Source of the DNA: Thermoplasmatales archaeon
GTDB taxonomy: Archaea; Thermoplasmatota; Thermoplasmata; Methanomassiliicoccales; Methanomethylophilaceae
Reading direction: 5' to 3'
DNA: 46,083 bases
NCBI GenBank assembly: GCA_012522645.1
Contig: JAAYKC010000076.1
Span: 1 to 46,083 of the forward strand
The notes under the pieces were generated by a model that worked only from the letters and a program-made list of their open reading frames with translations, was not told the origin of the DNA and ran no database searches. Below are positions 1 to 7,882 of this stretch, piece after piece; the first letter of the stretch is position 1, and every line of letters starts with the position of its first letter. A program made the translations under genes and the position numbers.

Positions 1-449
1 ACGCTGTTCCCGATGATCAGAGATTCAAGACCTGTACACTCGTAGAACGCTTCTTTGCCTATGGACGTGACGCCGTTCCCGATGGTTACGGAGGCGAGAC
101 TCGTGCAATATGCGAATGCATCGCCCTCTATGGATTTCACACTGTCCGGGATCTCGATGGATGCAAGGAATGCGCACTCCTGGAATGCCCTTTCGCCTAT
201 GGATTCCACGCTGTTCCCGATTATTACGGATGAGAGGTTTGTGCAGCGGAAGAATGTTTCATTCCCTATGGATTCCACGCTGTCCCCGATTATTACGGAT
301 GAGAGGTTTGTGCAGTGATAGAATGCTTTATTGCCTACGGTCTTCACACTGTCCGGGATCTCAACGGATGTCAGGGATGTGCACCTTAAGAATGCCTCAT
401 CCCCTATGGATTTCACGCTGTTCCCGATAATTATGAATGAGAGCTTTGT
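1..449 (-). pseudogene. Continuation of the LRR protein downstream of the in-frame TGA (3' end outside window)
   Basis: After the TGA at 450-452 the same minus-strand frame continues without any stop to the window edge, about 149 codons. It encodes six more 23-residue LRR units of the same consensus, each with Cys at the position where the TGA falls. No ATG with a ribosome site marks an independent start. It is therefore the distal part of the same gene, separated by a nonsense mutation or a sequencing error. The C-terminus, possibly with a membrane anchor, is not visible. Confidence 0.75.
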
Positions 450-1205
450 TCATCCGGAGAACATCTGATTGTCTATGGTTTCTACGCCGTCCCCGATGAT
501 CACGGAAGAGAGATTCGTACAACCATAGAATGCCCCGCCGCCTACGGACTTGACGCCGTCACCGATGATCACGGATGCCAGACTCGTACACTGCGAGAAT
601 GCCCCGCTGCCTATGGATTCTACACTGTCAGGGATATCGATGGATGTCAGGGACGTGCACTCTGAGAATGTTGCATTGAGTATGGAGCCAACACCGTTCT
701 TGATGGTCACGGAAGAGAGATTCGTGCAGCCCATGAAGGTTGCATTGCCTATGGATTCCACGCCGCTGCCTATGGTCACGGAAGAGAGATTCTTGCATTG
801 AGAGAACGCTGTGTTGTCTATGATTTTAACACTGTCCGGGATCTCAACGGATGTCAGGGATGCACATTCCGAGAACGCGCTGCTGCCTATGAATTCCACT
901 CCGTTTCCGAGGGATATGGAGGTCAGGTTCGCACATCGCATGAATGCAGCATTGTCCAGGGATCTCACATTATCGGGGATAATCACAGAAGTGAGGCCTA
1001 TGCAGCAATTGAATGCCCCGCCGCCTATGGATTCCACGCCGCCGCCTATGGATACAGTTGTAAGATTTACACAACAGTTGAATGCCCCGCCGCCTATGGA
1101 CGTGACGCTGTCCGGAATGATCACAGAATTGAGAAATGTTTTGTTTCCGAATGAATTATTGCCTATGGCGACCACTGTTTTTCCGTTGACCTCCCCCGGG
1201 ATCTC
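1..1205 (-). repeat. Tandem 69-nt (23-aa) leucine-rich repeat array
   Basis: Coding repeats of 69 nt run through the LRR gene to the window edge. In protein, unit loops vary between IPDSV-type and IG.GV-type turns, and each unit carries a conserved Cys after AF plus two or three variable residues. Units differ clearly at DNA level, so this is an old protein repeat and not a recent satellite. The array also creates long antisense open frames that are shadows. Confidence 0.85.
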
Positions 1206-1391
1206 GATATCTGTCAGGGAACCTGTGTATTCGGTAATAGTCGCATCCGTGCCGTCGAATGTGTATAAGAAACCTTCATATTCTCCGCTTCCCAGCGGAT
1301 CCGCTCCGGTGTTCGTATAGTTCGACAGCATCAGAATCGGCAGGACCAGAGCGATCGCCAGGGCGATCATGGCATAGAATCGTTTGTTCAT
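450..1391 (-). CDS. BspA-like leucine-rich repeat surface protein, N-terminal part ended by an in-frame TGA
   Basis: The 313-residue frame starts with a charged and hydrophobic leader (MNKRFYAMIALAIALVLPIL), consistent with a signal peptide or membrane anchor. A short Gly/Asp-rich segment follows, then from about residue 63 tandem 23-residue LRR_5/BspA-type repeats with the pattern IG..AF..C..L.SV.IPDSV.S. Such proteins are exported or cell-surface adhesin-like proteins, common in gut-associated microbes. The frame ends at TGA 450-452 exactly where each repeat has a Cys codon, and the same frame stays open to base 1, so this is probably the front part of a longer gene. A TATA box lies 33 nt upstream. 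Ligand and exact role are unknown. Confidence 0.85.
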   Translation of the reverse strand: MNKRFYAMIALAIALVLPILMLSNYTNTGADPLGSGEYEGFLYTFDGTDATITEYTGSLTDIEIPGEVNGKTVVAIGNNSFGNKTFLNSVIIPDSVTSIGGGAFNCCVNLTTVSIGGGVESIGGGAFNCCIGLTSVIIPDNVRSLDNAAFMRCANLTSISLGNGVEFIGSSAFSECASLTSVEIPDSVKIIDNTAFSQCKNLSSVTIGSGVESIGNATFMGCTNLSSVTIKNGVGSILNATFSECTSLTSIDIPDSVESIGSGAFSQCTSLASVIIGDGVKSVGGGAFYGCTNLSSVIIGDGVETIDNQMFSG

Positions 1392-1423
1392 TGCAACCCA
1401 TGACGAGAATTTATTTTTATGCG

Positions 1424-1431
1424 TATATAAA
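1424..1431 (-). promoter_or_regulatory. TATA box of the LRR gene
   Basis: The plus strand reads TATATAAA, which gives TTTATATA on the coding strand, 33 nt upstream of the ATG at 1391. That is the normal archaeal spacing for a short 5' leader. The same box at the same distance (32 nt) is conserved upstream of the decayed copy at 1847-2006, which supports function. Confidence 0.55.
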
Positions 1432-1530
1432 CTGCACTTATTTTCTGATATCAGACGGAAGATTTTTTTGTTGATGCCTGGAAAATACAGCCTCCGGCTC
1501 AGAAACCGTTATACTTATAACATGTTCCGG

Positions 1531-1664
1531 AACAAGATATAAAAGTAACGGATTATGTTAAATATGAATTGGAGTGATGCACAACCTGCAAGAAAGGGAG
1601 AATTTCAAAGTTTTGGTGCGTGTCCGTTATTTTTTCACAGGGACCTTCCCCATTCAGGGTTGGG
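1531..1664 (+). repeat. Diverged non-coding repeat, copy 1
   Basis: This segment can be aligned over about 130 nt with 2147-2280. Shared blocks include AACAAgATA, a CGGATT..TTAAATA block, GTGATGCAC/GTGGTGCAT, a long T-tract and CAGG...CATTCAGG. Each copy sits about 140 nt upstream of an LRR start (1391 intact, 2006 decayed), so the repeat appears to be part of one duplicated upstream region. A good TATA-like ATATAAAAG is present on the plus strand in this copy only. No function is assigned. Confidence 0.45.
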
Positions 1665-1797
1665 CGCCGGGGCAACCGTTCCTCTGAATTATGTCAGAAT
1701 GCGGTCCCGTGTTGTTGCCGGCACAACAGGAGATTTAAATCTCCCGGCATCTGATATGAATCAACAGATGCATTAATTGCGGGAAGGATGAAAGGAT

Positions 1798-1819
1798 CCT
1801 GCCGCACGGGTGCGGCAGG
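1798..1819 (-). terminator. Hairpin downstream of the decayed LRR copy
   Basis: A perfect 10-bp inverted repeat, CCTGCCGCAC and GTGCGGCAGG, is separated by two bases. It lies 28 nt beyond the stop of the hydrophobic frame in the decayed LRR copy. No clear T-run follows on the minus strand, so it may be an RNA processing or termination structure retained from the parent gene's 3' end. Confidence 0.4.
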
Positions 1820-1846
1820 CCCCTTCCGTTTTCAGGAATCTGCTCC

Positions 1847-2006
1847 TCACTGCCTCCCGAGCACCATCGCAGCCATGATCATCGCAAAGATCGCCGCACA
1901 CACCGCCGGGCGGATCCGCCTCAGTGTCCACGCAGTTCGACAGCATCAGAATCGGCAGGATCAGGGCGATCGCCGGGGCTGCCACGGCATAGAACCGTTT
2001 GTTTAT
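1847..2006 (-). pseudogene. Miniature decayed copy of the LRR gene: signal segment joined to a hydrophobic tail
   Basis: Reading from 2006, the sequence matches the first 35 or so codons of the LRR gene (NKRFYA..AIALILPILMLSN...ADP), but the start codon is ATA instead of ATG. Just after the GCGGATCCGC shared with the parent, the match ends. In the +1 frame a hydrophobic stretch (AAIFAMIMAAMVLGRQ) runs to a TGA at 1847-1849 and looks like a C-terminal membrane anchor. The simplest reading is a duplicated LRR gene that lost its whole repeat region, with a frameshift at the junction. The parent C-terminus lies off the window, so the anchor origin is inferred. Confidence 0.6.
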
Positions 2007-2037
2007 TCTGACCGATGCCGGGATCCGTCTTCACGAT

Positions 2038-2045
2038 TATATAAA
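2038..2045 (-). promoter_or_regulatory. TATA box of the decayed LRR copy
   Basis: TATATAAA on the plus strand lies 32 nt before the former start at 2006. It matches the box and spacing of the intact gene, showing that the duplication included the promoter. Confidence 0.4.
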
Positions 2046-2146
2046 CTGTATTTATGTTCAGCATATTCACAGAATGATTCGGATCACGGCGCTGCAGAAA
2101 ACATCAGCCCGGATCTGAAAATCGTCTTTTTTCAAATAAATCTGCG

Positions 2147-2280
2147 AACAAAATAAAGAACTGGCGGATTTTTTAAATACAAAGTGAGGTGGTGCATACA
2201 TCGCACAAAAGGTATTTTCCGAGACCCAAATATGCGTTCACAGTCGTTTTTTTACAGGAGGCTGTTCTCATTCAGGTTCA
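2147..2280 (+). repeat. Diverged non-coding repeat, copy 2
   Basis: This is the counterpart of 1531-1664, located at the same distance upstream of the decayed LRR start as copy 1 is from the intact start. The TATA-like ATATAAAAG of copy 1 is degraded here to AATAAAGA, in line with loss of function of this copy. Confidence 0.45.
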
Positions 2281-2535
2281 GTGCTCATGAGATCCGGCTG
2301 AAAACAGCCTGTGACTGTCTGTTTCAGTATATCCGGTGCCATAATGCCTGATGCTCTGAATAATATGTATCTGAGTATAAGCCGGGAATTGTCAACAGGT
2401 TCGTCTTTTTAATTCGATCTCATACCCAGGAGGACCATGTGTCTGAATTCAGACAAATAAGTACCCATATTCGAACGGATTTTCGTATCCCTTAATATAC
2501 GTTAAATGTCATTTCCGGTCGGGAGGTGAGAATCG

Positions 2536-2757
2536 ATGAGTGCCGTTAAAACAGCCAAGGATATACTGTATGCGCTTCTGTCAATACTTGTGATGATCGT
2601 ACTGGCAATAATATTCTTCATAATAATTCTGTTCATCATAAAGTTCGCAGCAGACACAGTCTTCGAATCTGTTACACTCAGTGCGGATTTCGCTGTTCTG
2701 TCAGCAGTTATCCTAACTGCGGTCAGCATGCTCGGCGGAGCCTATTATGTCGAGTGA
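2536..2757 (+). CDS. Small two-helix membrane protein
   Basis: The 73-residue protein has a strongly hydrophobic helix at about residues 10-37, a short loop, and a second helix at about 50-70. A good ribosome site, GGGAGGTGAG, precedes the ATG by about six bases and decides the start; an upstream ATG at 2506 meets a stop within eight codons. A terminator-like hairpin follows. I do not recognise a family. The architecture resembles the 71-residue protein at 14711 (helix, A.D motif after the first helix, second helix). Role unknown. Confidence 0.65.
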   Translation: MSAVKTAKDILYALLSILVMIVLAIIFFIIILFIIKFAADTVFESVTLSADFAVLSAVILTAVSMLGGAYYVE

Positions 2758-2767
2758 TGAATCAAAC

Positions 2768-2783
2768 GGGGCTCTGCCCCTTT
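2768..2783 (+). terminator. Hairpin terminator after the small membrane protein
   Basis: GGGGC-TCT-GCCCC is followed by TTT and then an AT-rich run. It lies 11 nt after the stop at 2757 and before the promoter of the dehydratase genes. Confidence 0.55.
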
Positions 2784-2853
2784 CAATATTTTATTCTGAA
2801 TCATGCGCCGAGCCTGCTAAAAGCTATTATTACGTGCCCAACGATACAGGTCC

Positions 2854-4026
2854 ATGGAACTCAGCAGGGAAGAGCAGGCCATCCTGAACGGTGAATCGGG
2901 GGACGGTCCGCGGAAGGCGATGGAGCTCATCGTCGCTTTGGGCAGGATATACGGGGCGGAGGGTCTCGTGGACATAACATCGGCGCACCTGTCCGGCGCA
3001 TCATACAAGACGATAGGGGACGGAGGACTGCTGTATCTGGAGGATATGGCGGCGGGAGGCTCCATGGTGAAGGTGCCGTCCACACTGAACCCGATAGGTA
3101 TGGACCGCGGGAGATGGAGCGAGATGCACATCTCAGAGGATTTCGCCAAGAAGCAGCTGAGGATCGTGGAGCTCTACGGGAAGATGGGCGTGATGACCAC
3201 CTGCTCATGCACCCCGTATCTCGGTGAGAACGTCCCGAAGTTCGGCGATCACGTATCGTGGGCGGAGTCCTCAGCTCTGTCGATGGTGAACTCCATGATA
3301 GGTGCCAGGACAAACAGGGAAGGAGGTCCCGGGGCCCTTGCCGCAGCGATACTGGGCAAGACCGCGAAATACGGTTATCATCTCGATGAGAACAGGAGGC
3401 CGACCGTGGTCATAGATGCCGATATAGGCGATTCCCTCTTCGAGCACTCCCTTCTGGGTCAGGCCGTGGGGTCCGGGATAGGCGGCGGTGTCCCTTATTT
3501 CAGAGGCATATCCCCGGATATGGATCAGGCGAAGACCATGGCGGGAGCCATGGCCGCATCCGGGGCGGTGGCGATGTTCCATGTGGAAGGCGTCACGCCC
3601 GAGGCGAAGGACCAGGACATCTCCGGTCTGGATGTCATAACGATAGGGGATGCGGAGATAAAGGAGGCCGCGGACCGGCTCAATACCGCGGAGGAGGTGC
3701 AGCTGATAGCCCTCGGATGCCCCCATCTGTCGGAGAGGGAGATGAAGGAGATAGCCGGCCTGCTCAAGGGGAAGAAGAAGAGAGGGGATGCGGAGATATG
3801 GTTCTGCACCTCGGAATCAGTAAGAGCCAGATGCCCGGATGAGGTCAGGATAATGGAAGGATTCGGCCCCGTTCTTGCGGATACGTGCATGGTGGTCTCG
3901 CCCATAGAGGGCACCTTCGGGAGGACAGGCACGAACTCGTGCAAGGCCGGGAACTACCTGCCGACCCTGTGCTCGCAGAAGGTCATGTGCAGGGACATCG
4001 CGGATCTTCTGAGGGTGATATCATGA
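2854..4026 (+). CDS. acnX: Phosphomevalonate dehydratase large subunit (AcnX, DUF521)
   Basis: The 390-residue protein matches the aconitase-X large subunit, which dehydrates (R)-5-phosphomevalonate to trans-anhydromevalonate 5-phosphate in the archaeal mevalonate pathway for isoprenoid lipids. Family signs are the N-terminal MEL...E..ILNGESG segment, the GARTNREGGP motif near residue 150, and Cys residues for an Fe-S cluster in TTCSCTPY, DTCMVVSP and GTNSCKAGNY. The stop overlaps the start of the small-subunit gene by four bases (ATGA), so the two are translationally coupled, as expected for a heteromer. A TATA-like TATTATTA lies about 25-30 nt upstream. Substrate is inferred from the family and the archaeal context. 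Confidence 0.85.
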   Translation: MELSREEQAILNGESGDGPRKAMELIVALGRIYGAEGLVDITSAHLSGASYKTIGDGGLLYLEDMAAGGSMVKVPSTLNPIGMDRGRWSEMHISEDFAKKQLRIVELYGKMGVMTTCSCTPYLGENVPKFGDHVSWAESSALSMVNSMIGARTNREGGPGALAAAILGKTAKYGYHLDENRRPTVVIDADIGDSLFEHSLLGQAVGSGIGGGVPYFRGISPDMDQAKTMAGAMAASGAVAMFHVEGVTPEAKDQDISGLDVITIGDAEIKEAADRLNTAEEVQLIALGCPHLSEREMKEIAGLLKGKKKRGDAEIWFCTSESVRARCPDEVRIMEGFGPVLADTCMVVSPIEGTFGRTGTNSCKAGNYLPTLCSQKVMCRDIADLLRVIS

Positions 4027-4805
4027 TGATACAGGGAAGGCCGATCTCCCCCGGCAGGGCGGAAGGCGAGGTCCTCGTGATAGATGACGCATTCAGCTTC
4101 CTGGGGGGAGTGGACGCATCCACGGGCGAGCTGAAGGTCAGCCCCGGCGGCAACGTAGCGGGGAAGGTGCTCGTATTCCCGAGCGGCAAAGGAAGCACCG
4201 TAGGGTCCTTCGTGATGTACGATCTCAAGGTCCACGGGAAGGCTCCCGCTGCCGTGATCAATGCGTCTGCGGAGACGATAGTGACCACGGGCGCCGTGAT
4301 CTCATCCATCCCCATGATCGATAAAGTGGATGTGTCACTATTCAGGACAGGTGACACCGTGAAGGTGGATGCCGACAACGGGACGGCGGAAATAGAGAAC
4401 GTAACGGTAACGGATTCCGTTTCGTCCGTGATCCTGATAGACGGCAGGATCCTGATGCTCAGGCGCCCGGACGGTGCGCGCTCGTACCCCGGCAGATGGT
4501 CCTTGTGCGCAGGCAAGGTCGAGGAAGGGGAGGACCCGGAGACCGCTGCGGTCAGGGAGATCATGGAGGAGACCGGCATAGAGGCGGGCAAACCGCTGGG
4601 GAGGATAGATCCGATACTCGTCAGGGAGAAGAGCACCGTATGGAGGGTGAGCCCGTTCATATTCAGGGCGGACGGGGAGGTCCCGTCCCTGAACTCGGAG
4701 AACACAGCATACAGGCTCTGCTCACCCGATGAGGTGATCTCCTGCGACAGGCTGGTGGAGCGCACCCCTGAGGCCGTGAAGGCCCTTCTGGACCTCACAC
4801 GCTGA
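4023..4805 (+). CDS. Phosphomevalonate dehydratase small subunit fused to a Nudix hydrolase domain
   Basis: Residues 1 to about 128 are a DUF126/AcnX small-subunit swivel domain, with FSFLGGVD, GKVLVFPSGKGST and PAAVIN in the expected order; the Ser/Gly-rich GKGST loop is the conserved substrate loop. Residues of about 132-260 are a Nudix domain with a complete Nudix box at 164-186 (GKVEEGE, then REIMEETGI). Swivel subunits are normally about 130 residues, so this is a real C-terminal addition with no stop between the halves. The ATG at 4023 overlaps the large-subunit stop. What the Nudix domain cleaves is unknown; candidates are isoprenoid diphosphates or unrelated nucleotides. The 3' end overlaps ileS on the other strand by 11 bp. 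Confidence 0.85.
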   Translation: MMIQGRPISPGRAEGEVLVIDDAFSFLGGVDASTGELKVSPGGNVAGKVLVFPSGKGSTVGSFVMYDLKVHGKAPAAVINASAETIVTTGAVISSIPMIDKVDVSLFRTGDTVKVDADNGTAEIENVTVTDSVSSVILIDGRILMLRRPDGARSYPGRWSLCAGKVEEGEDPETAAVREIMEETGIEAGKPLGRIDPILVREKSTVWRVSPFIFRADGEVPSLNSENTAYRLCSPDEVISCDRLVERTPEAVKALLDLTR

Positions 4806-7743
4806 TCGATATCCCGATCACGATCTCCCTGCCGGAGACATCCCACGTCTTGACGGACTCGCCTCCGGGGCTGTCGGTGAAGACAAGCTTCTTCGCCCTG
4901 ACCTCTCCGGCTATGTGTCCGACCCAGGAGGAAACGGACCCTTCCAGGTCCTCCTCCGCCTTTATCTCGCAGAAGATATAATCCTCCACATCGAGCTTCA
5001 TGTCCTTGCGCATCTGCTGGATGCGGCGTATCAGTTCCCTGGCATAGCCTTCCGATGCTATCTCCGGCGTAACCTCGAAATCCACGAGGACATCGCCGGG
5101 GCCGAAGCTGACCGCCACAAGCTCCCTGTTCTTCCCGGGGGCCTTGTCCGTGTACTCCACGGATTTTATGTTGCCCTGCTGTGCCAGCACAGCGCCGAAC
5201 ACATTTACGGCGTCCGTGGTCTCCTTATCTCCGCATATGATGACGGACTTGAGGGGCCATCTGAGCTTGCTGCCCATCTTCTGCCTCTCCGCCGCGATTA
5301 TCTCGACGATATCCTGGATCAGCTTCATGCTGTACTCCAGATCGTCGCGTATGAGGTCCGCATCCCACGACGGCCAGTCCTCCATGTGAACGGATTCCAG
5401 TCTCCCTCCCATGTGGAGGTACACCTCCTCGGCTATGTGGGGGCATACAGGGGCGATCGTCAGAGCGGTGCTCATTATGGCATAGTGCAGCGTGAAGTAG
5501 GATGCGTTCTTGTCCCTCGCCGCATCCTCGTCCTCGGACCATGTGCGGTCCCTGACCAGGCGGACATACCATCTGGACAGGTCCTCAAGGATGTACTCCT
5601 CCAGGACGCGGGTCAGCCTGTGCAGCTCCCTCCCCTCCAGGTATTCGGCGGCATCCCTCTTCATCTTCTCGGTCCTGGATATCATCCAGCGGTCCTCGTC
5701 CCTGAGGCAGTCCCTCATGGAGTCCATGTTGTGGGCGTCCGGGTCGTAACCGTCTATGTTCATGTATGTGGACGCGAAGTTCACAACGTTCCAGTAGGTG
5801 TTCAGGACCTTGCGCCCGTTCTTCGGACCGTCCTTCTGGAAGGCCGTATCATCCCACGGGGCGTTGGACCTCAGCATGTAGAACCTGAGAGGGTCCGCAC
5901 CTGTCTGGTCCATTATCTCCACGGGATCGATGACGTTGCCTTTGGACTTGGACATCTTCTGCCCCTTGGGATCCAGGATCCACCCGTGCATCATCACCTC
6001 GTCGTAAGGTGCTCTGTCGAAGGAGATCACTCCCGCCGCCAGCTGGGAATAGAACCATCCCCTCGTCTGATCGTGGGCCTCGACGATGAATCTCGCAGGC
6101 CACCATTCCTCGAACTGCTTCTTATCGGAAGGCCAGCCCAGATCGGCCCATCCTGCAACGCCGGAGTCGAACCATACGTCGAGGACGTCCTTGACGCGGT
6201 GCATCTCCCCTCCGCATTCGGGGCATCTGAACGTGACCTCATCTATCCAGGGCCTGTGGGTGTCCATGCCCTCTGTGTAGTTGTTGCCTTCCTTCAGCTC
6301 ATCGTATGTGCCGATCACGCGCTTCTCGCCGCAGCGGCACGTCCATACGGGCATGGGGATCCCCCAGTACCTCTGCCTGGATATGCACCAGTCCCTGGCA
6401 CCCTCAACCCAGTTCCTCTCCCTGGATGTCCCGGCCCATTCAGGGACCCATTTGACCCTGTCCACCTCTGCCAGCATCTTATCCTTGATGGCGGTGACCT
6501 TGAGGAACCATTGATTCGTGTTCCTGTATATGATGGCGGATTTGCATCTCCAGCAGTGCCCGTAGCGGTGCGCGACCTTCTCTGATGCGAACAGGACCCC
6601 TTTCTCATCCAGATGCTTCAGCAGGTCCTGGTCCGAGGCCTTGACCTTCCTGCCGGCCATGAGCGGGAAGGCCTCGGTGAACCTGCCCGCCTCGTTCACG
6701 GGGCAGAACGGGTCCAGCCCGTACTTCTTCCCCGTCTCGTAGTCATCGGGTCCGAAGCCGGGCGCGGTGTGGACCAGTCCCGTATTATCATTCTCAACGT
6801 AATCGGCGAGGACGACCCTGTGCCTCCACTCCGTCTTCTTACGATACTTGTCGTCGATGTCGAAAGGCGGTATGTATTCCAGGCCTTCCAGGTCCCTGCC
6901 CTTCATCCTTTCGAGGACCTCCGTCCCGGTGAATCCGCCGGCGGATGCCACGTGCCCCGTCTGCGATTCAAGTATGATCACGGTCTTCGAGCGGCCGCCG
7001 CCTGTCATCCTCACTTTGGCATAATCAAAATCGGGATGCGCCGCCACGGCCATGTTGGACGGCAGCGTCCAGGGGGTGGTGGTCCATATCAGCAGGGAGC
7101 CATCGCCTTCTTTGAGAGGGAACTCCACCATCACCGACGGGTCCTTCTCGTCCCAGTACTCGATCTCGGCCTCAGCCAGGGCGGTCTCGCACCTGGGGCA
7201 CCAGGTGAGGACCCTGGAATCCGAGACCAGCAGGTCCTTGTCATAGGCCCTGGACAGGGTCCACCATGCCGCTTCTATGAAATCAGGCCTCAGCGTCTGA
7301 TAAGGCTCATCCCAGTCCATCCAAACGCCCAGCCTCCTGAATTGATCGGTCATGCTCCCGCGGAGCTCCTGAGCGAAATTCTTGCATGTGGTCACGAAAT
7401 TATCGATGCCGAACTCCTCTATCTCCCTCTTGGAGCGGACGCCTATCTTCTTCTCGACCTGCACCTCGATGGGGAGGCCGTGCATATCGAATCCGGGCTG
7501 GTCGCGGACGTTGTAGCCCTTCATGCGCCAGAAGCGTATCAGGACGTCCTTGATCGTCTTGTTCATCGCCGTGCCGAGGTGGATCGACCCCGTCGTGTAC
7601 GGCGGGCCGTCGAGGAAGTAGAACTTCTCCCCTTCGGACCTGAACTCCCTGGTCTTCCCGTAGATGTTGTCTTTCTCCCAGAAATCCTGGACGCCTTTCT
7701 CTATTGCCGGTGCGTTATAATCTGATCTGACCTGCTTTATCAT
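4795..7743 (-). CDS. ileS: Isoleucyl-tRNA synthetase
   Basis: The cytosolic enzyme charges tRNA-Ile. The class I signature is seen as PPYTTGSIHLG at residues 47-57 (HLG-type HIGH motif) and GQKMSKSKGN at about residue 595 (KMSKS). The editing domain and zinc-type Cys pairs (CPRCE, CPECGG) lie between them, followed by the anticodon-binding region. At 982 residues it has the archaeal/eukaryotic IleS size. I chose the ATG at 7743, where homology begins (MIKQVRSDYNAPAIEKG), over an 82-residue extension that runs through the promoter; GGAG lies about nine bases before it. The convergent overlap with the Nudix fusion gene is 11 bp. Confidence 0.95.
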   Translation of the reverse strand: MIKQVRSDYNAPAIEKGVQDFWEKDNIYGKTREFRSEGEKFYFLDGPPYTTGSIHLGTAMNKTIKDVLIRFWRMKGYNVRDQPGFDMHGLPIEVQVEKKIGVRSKREIEEFGIDNFVTTCKNFAQELRGSMTDQFRRLGVWMDWDEPYQTLRPDFIEAAWWTLSRAYDKDLLVSDSRVLTWCPRCETALAEAEIEYWDEKDPSVMVEFPLKEGDGSLLIWTTTPWTLPSNMAVAAHPDFDYAKVRMTGGGRSKTVIILESQTGHVASAGGFTGTEVLERMKGRDLEGLEYIPPFDIDDKYRKKTEWRHRVVLADYVENDNTGLVHTAPGFGPDDYETGKKYGLDPFCPVNEAGRFTEAFPLMAGRKVKASDQDLLKHLDEKGVLFASEKVAHRYGHCWRCKSAIIYRNTNQWFLKVTAIKDKMLAEVDRVKWVPEWAGTSRERNWVEGARDWCISRQRYWGIPMPVWTCRCGEKRVIGTYDELKEGNNYTEGMDTHRPWIDEVTFRCPECGGEMHRVKDVLDVWFDSGVAGWADLGWPSDKKQFEEWWPARFIVEAHDQTRGWFYSQLAAGVISFDRAPYDEVMMHGWILDPKGQKMSKSKGNVIDPVEIMDQTGADPLRFYMLRSNAPWDDTAFQKDGPKNGRKVLNTYWNVVNFASTYMNIDGYDPDAHNMDSMRDCLRDEDRWMISRTEKMKRDAAEYLEGRELHRLTRVLEEYILEDLSRWYVRLVRDRTWSEDEDAARDKNASYFTLHYAIMSTALTIAPVCPHIAEEVYLHMGGRLESVHMEDWPSWDADLIRDDLEYSMKLIQDIVEIIAAERQKMGSKLRWPLKSVIICGDKETTDAVNVFGAVLAQQGNIKSVEYTDKAPGKNRELVAVSFGPGDVLVDFEVTPEIASEGYARELIRRIQQMRKDMKLDVEDYIFCEIKAEEDLEGSVSSWVGHIAGEVRAKKLVFTDSPGGESVKTWDVSGREIVIGISISV

Positions 7744-7803
7744 CGCCAGCCACTCCGGACCGGGTATATCTTGCCCGGCCGTGGGCCCTGATTGCGGAGG
7801 TCG

Positions 7804-7812
7804 TTTATAAAA
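7804..7812 (-). promoter_or_regulatory. TATA box of ileS
   Basis: TTTTATAAA on the coding strand lies about 60 nt before the ileS ATG in the gap between fen and ileS. It supports a separate ileS transcript and the shorter start. Confidence 0.45.
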
Positions 7813-7882
7813 CAGCACCATCCGCTGAGAAGAGTCAGACCGGCGGAATACGTTCCCTCTGACCGCATCATCCGGTGCAGGA

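Larger units (their letters stand above)
1392..2535. other. Gene-poor stretch with decayed duplication
   Basis: No convincing intact gene lies between the LRR gene and the small membrane protein at 2536. The stretch holds the LRR promoter, a diverged non-coding repeat pair (1531-1664 and 2147-2280), a hairpin at 1798-1819 and a decayed miniature copy of the LRR 5' end (1847-2006). A perfect 16-bp palindrome GGAGATTTAAATCTCC sits at 1729-1744. Short open frames here lack ribosome sites and family resemblance. From 2281 to 2510 I see only AT-rich sequence and the promoter region of the next gene. Confidence 0.6.

Noticed and set aside
450..452. Selenocysteine or other recoding of the TGA in the LRR gene
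   Set aside because: TGA is the common stop of the surrounding genes, no SECIS-like element was apparent, and structural LRR Cys residues are not selenoprotein sites.
1..1205. CRISPR array
   Set aside because: The regular 69-nt period is coding, with diverged units and no unique spacers between identical repeats.
55..1320. Several plus-strand open frames opposite the LRR gene
   Set aside because: They are antisense reflections of the 69-nt repeats, lack ribosome sites and match no family.
1555..1776. A 73-codon plus-strand frame behind a good TATA box
   Set aside because: It has no ribosome site, its frame is not kept in the repeat copy at 2147-2280, and the protein resembles nothing.
4915..7725. 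Long plus-strand frames (up to 556 codons) opposite ileS
   Set aside because: They are low-complexity, Gly/Leu/Val/His-rich shadows caused by GC-rich codon bias of ileS, whose motifs are complete.
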